Shown: in pieces, positions 57,297 through 64,000 of the stretch
Layout of the letters: each line of letters opens with the position of its first letter
Position numbering within the stretch: the stretch's first letter is position 1
From: Siphonodentalium dalli
Lineage: Eukaryota > Mollusca > Scaphopoda > Gadilida > Siphonodentaliidae
Reading direction: 5' to 3'
DNA: 64,000 bases
Assembly (NCBI GenBank): GCA_032622095.1
Contig: CP136061.1
Span: 135,865,587-135,929,586 of the forward strand
The notes under the pieces: model-generated
What the model saw: only the letters and a program-made list of their open reading frames with translations
Told to the model about the DNA's origin: nothing
Databases searched by the model: none
Position numbers and translations under genes: made by a program

Positions 57297-60200
57297 TTTG
57301 TTTTTGTTTTTGTTTTTAAACATATTTTATTTGTAGTATAATACAAAATGGATTGGGGCACAAGTTACAAAACTTAATGAGCCCCTCTCCGGTATACATT
57401 GATACAACAATTTGTTTAACAAAATGGCACAATAAGTAACTTATTTACAGCTGCACGTGGTGAATGAGAAAGATGATGATGATGGCAGATTGTAACAAAT
57501 CATTGAGGAAGGATGAGAGTGAGTCAGTGAGAGTGATTGGTGGTGGGGGGGGGGGTGGGGGGTGCCAACGCCGAGTTGCATTTTATGCTGATGCGAAAGG
57601 AAAACATGTGATAATTGATAAACTAATTTCTTATCTTGAAATTTAACTAGAAACGTTTAGTCTCCGCGATAATATGCTGGACTATTTTGAACAATTTCAC
57701 ATTTTGTTTGTTATGAGCATTCGGGAGGCCAGCAAGTATATAGATTGTTCATGTGCGTTAATTTAATTCCTTCTCTGTGTAGCATATGAAACATCTCAGT
57801 TCGTTCTGACTGGTAGTGGGGACACATAAAGAAGTAGTGATAGGCATATTCACACTGGTTGCCGCACGTACAACGTGGGCTTCCTGCAATATAATTCTGA
57901 AATTTGTCAGACTGAAGATCACTATACAATAGTTTCTTAGTCTGGCGTGCAATACATTATATTTCCTACGACCTGTATAGAAATATATTGGAGGTCTAGC
58001 GGTGGGATCAATTATTCTAAGATAATCTTTAAAATCGAAAATCGTCGGAGCTTCTGTTATTGCGGAAGGCATGTCGTTCCACGCTTTTATTGTTGAGGGA
58101 AAAAATGACTTTTTGTAGTGCTCGGTATTGCTAAAGTATGTGTAAAAAATTTCGGGGTTTCTGAATTCATACTCGGATATATCGGCTATCCTGGGTGGTA
58201 TTATTTTAGTGAGGTAAGTAGGGGCCCTCTGATTTACAATGTTATACATAGTTTGTAATTTATGAAGTTCGCGCCTTTTTCTTAGCGGGGGCCAGCCGAC
58301 CTCTGTCATAATGTCTGTATCTGATACTGAACGCGTGAGGCCGCTGACCATTCTAGCTGCATCAATGTGTAATCGGTCAAGTTTATCCAATTGATATTTT
58401 GGCGCGCATGCCCAGACTACATCCGAGTAATCATATAGAGGCAGTATATATGTTTTATATATATTTTCTAATGACTTCCTGTCGAGTTGGAATTTAAATT
58501 TTCTAAGTTGTGATAAGCGGGATGCTACTCTCTTTATAGTTGCATTTATATGATTGTTCCACGACATATTTGATTGGAGCTCAAGACCAAGGTGTTTGTG
58601 TGTCTCAACAAATGATATTGTGTCACTATTAAAAGTTAAATTAGGGATATCACCAGAGGTGCCAATCAATGAATATGACATACCCATTGTTTTTGAGGGA
58701 TTAAAGCTGACCAGCCAATTTTTTGACCACGTTGCTATGGTTTCAAGGTCCATATTCATAATCCGTGCTAACTCATTCAGATCGTGGTGGCTATTTGTAA
58801 GACAGGTATCGTCGGCGTACATTCTGGTCACGGAACTGATGTTGTCTGGTAGGTCATTTATGTAAACTAAAAATAGAAAAGGTCCTAAAATTTAGCCTTG
58901 AGGGACGCCCGCTGGGATGATCTCATAATCAGAAAAGCTGTCATTTACTAATACGCGCTGCTGGCGGTTTCTTAGATAATTTTCTATCCATTTCAATGGT
59001 TTCCCTCGCACTCCATAACTAGACAGTTTATGTACCAATCCACTGTGCCAAACTCTCTCGAATGCCTTCGATATATCACAGAAAGTAGAGCACGTATATA
59101 AGCCATTGTCGAGAGATTGGCTCAGGTGATTATATAGATCTATGAGTTGATGAGATGTACTTTGCCCTGGCATGAAGAAACCCGATTGGCGTGAGTATAT
59201 TAGTTCATTTTCATTTAAGAACTTCCTGATCTGTTTTAAGACAACTTTTTCGAATATCTTTCCAATGCATGGTAGAAGCGAGGTGGGGCGATAGTTTTTA
59301 CTATCAGCAGGGTCGTCTTTTTTAAAGATGGGAACAACATTTGCCTTTTTCCATATAGATGGAAATTTTTTGGTATCGAATGATTTTCGGAAGAGTAAAT
59401 TTAAAGGATAAGCAATTTTTGTTAGCCGTGGCTTGAAGCATTCTCGCACTAATTCCATCGTGGCCATTGGCCTTGTTTAATTTTAGATATTTAATTGCTA
59501 AGATTATTTCGTCTTTGGTGGACTCAAAGTCGTTCATAGTATTGCTACAACGAGAATTTAAAAAAGGTAAACTGTGATTTGAGTCATGTATCGATGAATT
59601 TGAAATGAAGCTCTTGTTCAGTATGTTGGCCTTATCTAGATCATCAGTTGCGTATAGTCTTCCATTTACATTTACGGTATTTATATTGTCGCTGGAGCAG
59701 TACAGGGGCGGAATATTCGTTGTTTTCTTTTTACAAAGGAGGTAATTTATTAGTTGCCAGAAATCGCGAGGCGATGAAGATCCCTTCACGCGGTCTTCCA
59801 ATTTTTCTTCAAATTTGGATTTGGCGTACTTTTTCATATTATTTACTTTGTTTCTGGAATGCTTAAAATTTTGCCAAGTATCGGGGTTATTGTTTCTTAG
59901 AGCTTTGGTTCGTAATCTTTCACGTTTGCGAATTTCTCTTCGGATTTCTGAATTAAACCAGATTTTGTCCTTAGGTCGAACCGTAACAGATGATTGGGGG
60001 ACTGTTTCTCGCATTATTGAATTAAATTTATTTTGGAAAATTATTGTGGCTGAATCGATGTCAAGACCCGATAAGAGATCATCCCAGTTTGTGTTTCCGG
60101 GCAATTCATTGGCTCTTTCGAAATTTGCTCTGGAGTAGTTCCACACTACTCTGCGAAAAGATGTCACATTTGAGTAATCATAGGATAATGACACATATAC

Positions 60201-60603
60201 ACCCAAATGGTCAGATACTCCAGGATTTATTACATCGGCTTCTAGTACACGAAACGAATTGCTGATAATAATTGGATCTAATAGCGTACTCGATGAGCGT
60301 GATATTCTTGTAGGAGATGTTATAACATTTTTTATGTTATATCGGTCTATGATTTCTTTCAACTTAGAAGATGCATCTAGGAGATTGGAATTGTAGTCCC
60401 CCGTGATAATAATATTTTCTGATATGTCAAGTGCATCTGATATCGATGTCTCTAGGTATTCCCAGTATTTTGGATCGCAGAACTGATCTGATCTATATGA
60501 CATTCCTAGCATAATATGGCTTTTTTTTGGAAAATAATTCAAACCAAAGTATTGATGAGTCAAATTCTAGTTCATGTCTCCGCCTGTATATTATATGGGT
60601 CGC
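57297..60603 (-). mobile_element. family A LINE, longest copy, 5'-truncated
   Basis: A minus-strand copy of about 3.3 kb. Its 3' end, at the left, is a TTTTTG-repeat (A-rich on the coding strand) next to AAACATATTTTATTTGTAG. Its 5' end at about 60603 lies inside the endonuclease domain. It is flanked by a 19- to 22-bp duplication (57278-57296 and 60604-60625). It holds the endonuclease C-terminal half, the RT and the C-terminal zinc region, broken by a few frameshifts and one stop shared with the 22808-24657 copy. High similarity to that copy indicates recent activity of the family. Confidence 0.9.
57660..60595 (-). pseudogene. family A LINE ORF2: endonuclease, RT and C-terminal zinc region
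   Basis: Reading down the minus strand, HELEFDSSILWFEL and a frameshift near 60530 are followed by the endonuclease motifs GDYNSNLLD, STLLDPIIISNS and VSDHLGVYVSL. A linker IWFNSEIRREIRKRERLRTK comes next. After a second frame change near 59360, the RT runs NYRPTSLLPCIGKIFEKVVL, RQSGFFMPGQSTS, CDISKAFERVWH (motif A), AGVPQG (motif B), TAA at 58892-58894, ILGPFLFLVYINDLPDN and MYADDTC (catalytic YADD). From 58831 a 357-codon frame continues through the thumb to the C-terminal zone. A frameshift near 57925 precedes the zinc motif CTCGNQCEYAYHYFFMC. Endonuclease residues SDH and RT YADD are intact, but the N-terminus is missing. Confidence 0.88.
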
Positions 60604-60625
60604 GAACATAACACAGGGGTTTGAT

Positions 60626-60990
60626 GAAATGGGGACCCTCTCCACCCGCCGCCAACTATGGTCAAATTGTTCCAACGGTAGGAAATTTCATACCTGACAC
60701 AATATTAGTTGAAAATTTCACACCAACAACAAATTGTGCTGGTAGTCTGATTCTCCAACCAGTAATTTATGTTGAATTTGTTGCTTAAGCCAACAGTTGC
60801 ATTTCTTCCTACATTTGTTCAAAATATTGATTTGAAATTTACTCTAGGTTCCGCCCTATCTGGTAGCCAGTCAAAATTCAAGTTACAGAAACAAAAAACA
60901 AGGCACGTGAGGTGACAGGTGGGAATTGCAAAGCCAATGGGAGCGGTGGTAATTGAATTATGCGATCTTGGATGTCAGATGTTTTGAAAA
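60626..60990. mobile_element. fragment related to the 50554-51865 hAT-like element
   Basis: Shares TTGTTCCAACGGTAGGAAATTTCATACCTG-type text, TTGAAAATTTCACACCAACA and CTCTAGGTT... CCTATCTGGTAGCCAGTCAA with the interior of 50554-51865. It begins just beyond the LINE target duplication, so the LINE appears to have landed at or next to this fragment's end. No coding content. Confidence 0.5.
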
Positions 60991-61368
60991 TTCACGAATG
61001 GGGCGACTCCTTAACCCTTTCAGTGCCAAGTCCGATTTTTGTATCAACCCATATTTCCTTGATCATTTTTCAAATTTATTGATTATAATAATGTGATACA
61101 TTGATGGAAAGAGCTCTATCAAACACTGGCGACAAAGTAGCAGTGCGCTGTTTTCCTCGGATAGTATTTGTTTCATTGGTCAAGTAAGTCACTGGGCATA
61201 CCTGACATTTTCTTGCGGCAACATGTGAACCTACCATTAATGTTGACTGAATAGATGACATTTCGTAGGCAGGTTAGAAACCACAATATACTTGTTAAGA
61301 TACCGTCCGTTTACCAACGTTTATTGGACCGGTTTTAAATAAGTTCTTTGTGAGCTACAATTATAATA
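60991..61368. other. no gene recognised
   Basis: Contains one TTAACCCTTTCAGTGCCAAG phrase at about 61010, the kind of end seen on the 47.9-kb foldback MITE, but without its other landmarks. Confidence 0.35.
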
Positions 61369-61559
61369 TACAGTAATCGACCTCTCAACCACAGCAGAAT
61401 TATGGGTAACTTTTCAGGATTTAGTCGGAAATATGGCTTGTTGCATTCCCCGAGAGCTTTCCGATGAATGGCAACAAGCCATATTTCCGACTATAAATCC
61501 TGAAAAGTTACCCATAATTCTGCTGTGGTTAAGAGGTCGATTACTTAGGGCATTACTGT
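61369..61559. mobile_element. pogo/Tigger-like foldback MITE, uninterrupted copy
   Basis: A 190-bp near-perfect palindrome. The left arm runs ACAGTAAT, CGACCTCTCAACCACAGCAG, ATTATGGGTAACTTTTCAGG, TTTAGTCGGAAATATGGCTTG. The right arm is its reverse complement, ending GCATTACTGT. The left arm has lost about 11 bases just inside its end. TA precedes the left end, as in Tc1/mariner-type insertions. It is the sibling of the interrupted copy at 6206-6577. Confidence 0.8.
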
Positions 61560-62685
61560 GGGAACAAACACATGCCAGCCACGCATCCTGCTGCAGAGGA
61601 ACTTCGTTTTCATTCGTTTCATTGATTAGTCAGTTGAAATGTTGGTTGGCATCTTTCCGAATACGCGTGAAACTCTTAATGTCTAATGAAGCGACAACCA
61701 AATGTTTTACAGTTTTCGTGAGATGACTGCTTATTAGATGTCATTCGCATAATGAGCTACTACTGATAGGAATTACGAATGAGAGTCCGTTTGTGAGACA
61801 ATCGTGTAATTCTCTAATTTCTTGACACTCGCAATAAAGTGATAGGGCTGTTTGTCGTTATTAATTTGTACTTAATTATGTTGCTACCATGTCATACAGC
61901 TTAGCGCTTTGTGACAACGAGTATGTTGTTAGCAAATCGTGAAAACGTCTTACAACTCGCAGTAAAGTGATATGGTTCTGTTTCTCGTTATTTCTTTGTA
62001 CTTAACTATATTATCATGTCAAGCTTATAGCGCTTTTTGTTTAGCAATATGTTCGTGTTTTACGGTGACGAATGATTTGATTGCCACCAAAATATAGATA
62101 CCAATTCCACACGACTACATGTTTTACAATTAAAGGACACAACCTCAGGGTCAAATCCCACCGGGCCAGAGAAACGATATCGCACTTATTATTACTATGA
62201 TGTATTTGTGTGTTTTGTTGAAACCCCGACACCGTAATCGTAACTACGGAATATGACAGCAAGACAAATGACTGAATTAACACAAACAAGATGTTGTTCC
62301 ACGGGTGCTGGGATACCCCCATAGTGCAAATTGAAATATGGGCAAATCAGAAACCAAATTGTGAACAAAAATGTGATGAACGAACAAATTACTTGACAAT
62401 TCTAAAGAACGAAGGACGCAAATCGACCATTTTCAGACAAAGAGAGAGGGAAATCTCTTGAAAGGAAAATGTGAAAAACGTCAATGAACCCTCTTTTGAA
62501 AGCCCTCATGATGCCAAAACTGCATACCAAATTGCATTGAGATCCGACATAGTCCAGGAGATATTGGTCGACCTCTGCACCCCCCCAGGACTCAACTTCA
62601 CCCCACTAATTTTCTTCCTTAAGGTATCCTCTAATTTTTTTCACTTGTTAACAAGAAAAAAAAGTGGCCGCAGAGACTCCAGACA
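61560..62685. other. no gene; one two-unit duplication
   Basis: No coding region. A 128-bp direct duplication at 61827-62065 is listed separately. Confidence 0.35.
61827..62065 (+). repeat. two-copy tandem duplication, period 128 bp
   Basis: ACTCGCAATAAAGTGATAGG at 61827 recurs as ACTCGCAGTAAAGTGATATG at 61955. Both are followed by TTTGTACTTAA(T/C)TAT, CATGTCA and TAGCGCTTT. Confidence 0.75.
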
Positions 62686-63750
62686 AGATGGCGTCCATCA
62701 TGGCGGCCATTTTTTTTAAATGCACCATGTCTCTTTGATCGCCGTTATAGTAAAGATGATATCACATGCGGTCTTGTTTTCTGCTCGATTCGTTATGCTA
62801 ATATACAACTCTTACAAATTAGCCAAAAATCCGACACCAGAATCCAATATGGCGGCCAAGATGGCCGCCGAAATGTGAAAATATGCTATTTTTCTGACAT
62901 GTTACCACCTTTCGTTTGTCTCTGTGGGAAAATGTTGGCATCTTTGCGTCATGTTATACATTTATCATATAGAGGAGTCATTTTCGACCACATGGGGACC
63001 ATAATATACATTCATTGCGGGATATTTTTGTCCGATATCACGTTTTCCCAAATGCCGGTATAATAGGTCAAAGCCGAATCTACGTTAATAACGCGATGTA
63101 ATGTTTCGAATCAATGAATGTTATTGCTATTATAACAACACCCATGCATATATATGTGCAGGAGATACTCGAGCTATGATTCCTCTTATACCCGAGTTGA
63201 GGAATATTTACCCAAATCCAAGATGGCGGCCAAAATGGCCACCAGAAATAAAAAATCGCCGAAAATCGCCGATTTTAACATCAGTGAGCATTATTGTCAT
63301 GAAAACTCCACACCTACTTACTATTGTGAGTTGGGAACACCTAGGCGAAGAACTTTCCTTGTACCATATCCAAATAAAAGTACCCCAAATCCAAAATGGC
63401 GCCCACAATGGCGGACAGATTTTGAAAAATTACCGAAATTTCCTCATATTCACATCATTAGGCATTATTATCGAGACAACTCCATCCATGCGTATAGTTG
63501 AGTTGGAAATACTGAGGTGAAGTAATTACCTTACATCTCAAGCAAGAAATGGTTTTCAAAATCGAAGATGGCGGCCAAAATGGCGACCGTAATTTGAAAA
63601 TACGCCTACATTCCTTTACTTTCTTAGGATGGGCGTTATTGTTTCGCGATTTCTACCCACCATTACATGTTGATATGTATGAATTATTCATTAGGGTTTG
63701 GCAAGTGATACTCACAGTCAATATGGCGGCCAAACTGGTGGCCAGAAATT
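62686..63750 (+). repeat. diverged tandem array with ATGGCGGCC motif
   Basis: ATGGCGGCC (or ATGGCGCCC) occurs at 62700, 62849, 63223, 63395, 63568 and 63723. The spacing is 149, 374 (about two units), 172, 173 and 155 bp. Each motif is followed by AA(A/G)ATGG and then (G)AAA(T/A)... CGCCGA-like text, and each unit has a CATTATT(G/A)TCATG-type segment before the next motif. AAGATGGCGGC is the consensus site of the vertebrate YY1 factor. Short frames across the array are not conserved. Confidence 0.7.
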
Positions 63751-64000
63751 GAAAAGAAGCCGATATTATCACATACTAATTTCAACCTTTTGTCATAATA
63801 TCGATTTGTATAGACGAAACGGTACATAATATAAGCCATATATTAGTTCCAATGTAAGTCGTAGCCTTTTGAAATGATGAAAACCCACAATCGCGATGTG
63901 GCAGTTCAAAATCCATTCTCCACTAAGGGCTCATACTGGCCGTAACCGTATATAGGTGCGCCGAATAGTCATATTATGACTTCCAAGAATCAAAACAACA
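63751..64000. other. no feature recognised at window end
   Basis: Nothing identified; any continuation of the ATGGCGGCC array would lie beyond the window. Confidence 0.3.

Noticed and set aside
1-64000. tRNA, rRNA or other structured RNA genes
   Set aside because: No cloverleaf or conserved rRNA segment could be read on either strand; only isolated B-box-like strings.

Overview
The window looks like intergenic DNA from a metazoan nuclear genome, probably a marine invertebrate. It is AT-rich, with no operons, no rRNA, and no host gene I can recognise. Almost every readable protein trace belongs to a transposable element: APE-type non-LTR retrotransposons (LINEs), an EnSpm/CACTA transposase, and hAT relics. 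The rest is foldback MITEs, minisatellites and a satellite array. The phylum is inference only; the LINE with an SGNH-hydrolase ORF1 and the C2H2-fused CACTA transposase are both common in molluscs and other invertebrates.

Layout. 0.4-2 kb: a decayed minus-strand LINE (family A relative). 3.8-4.9 kb: a cluster of related long hairpins. 6.2-6.6 kb: one foldback element nested inside another. 8.35-11.2 kb: the only long intact protein, a CACTA-superfamily transposase with four C2H2 fingers and its three acidic catalytic residues. 12.66-13.23 kb: a CACTG-bounded element built of 89-bp units. 14.5-17.5 kb: dispersed repeats. 19.6-28.3 kb: one family B LINE (ORF1 with coiled coil and SGNH hydrolase; ORF2 with endonuclease and reverse transcriptase) broken by three later insertions: a hAT element, a 5'-truncated family A LINE and a TTAA-flanked MITE. 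30.1-30.9 kb: a 42-bp minisatellite. 40-43 kb: about 70 copies of a 44-bp satellite. 45.1-45.8 kb: a GTTTAAAC-rich terminal-repeat element. 47.9-49.2 kb: a hAT element inside a foldback MITE. 50.4-52.1 kb: a hAT element with a perfect 8-bp target duplication inside a LINE relic. 53.7-54.4 kb: a TTAA MITE inside a third copy of a 360-bp repeat. 57.3-60.6 kb: a long family A LINE on the minus strand with target duplication. 61.4 kb: a near-complete palindromic element. 62.7-63.75 kb: a diverged tandem array carrying a YY1-like GATGGCGGCC motif.

The pieces do not form a pathway. What links them is order of insertion. Family B LINE is the oldest layer at 19.6-28.3 kb. The family A LINE, hAT and TTAA MITE landed in it later, and the open frame reads across the joins when the insertions are removed. 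Two family A copies share the same in-frame UAA in the reverse-transcriptase domain, which suggests a common defective or recoded source. The CACTA transposase is the only candidate for a currently functional or domesticated protein. No genuinely new defence or enzymatic system is evident. Boundaries and family names come from reading by eye; no alignment or database search was run.
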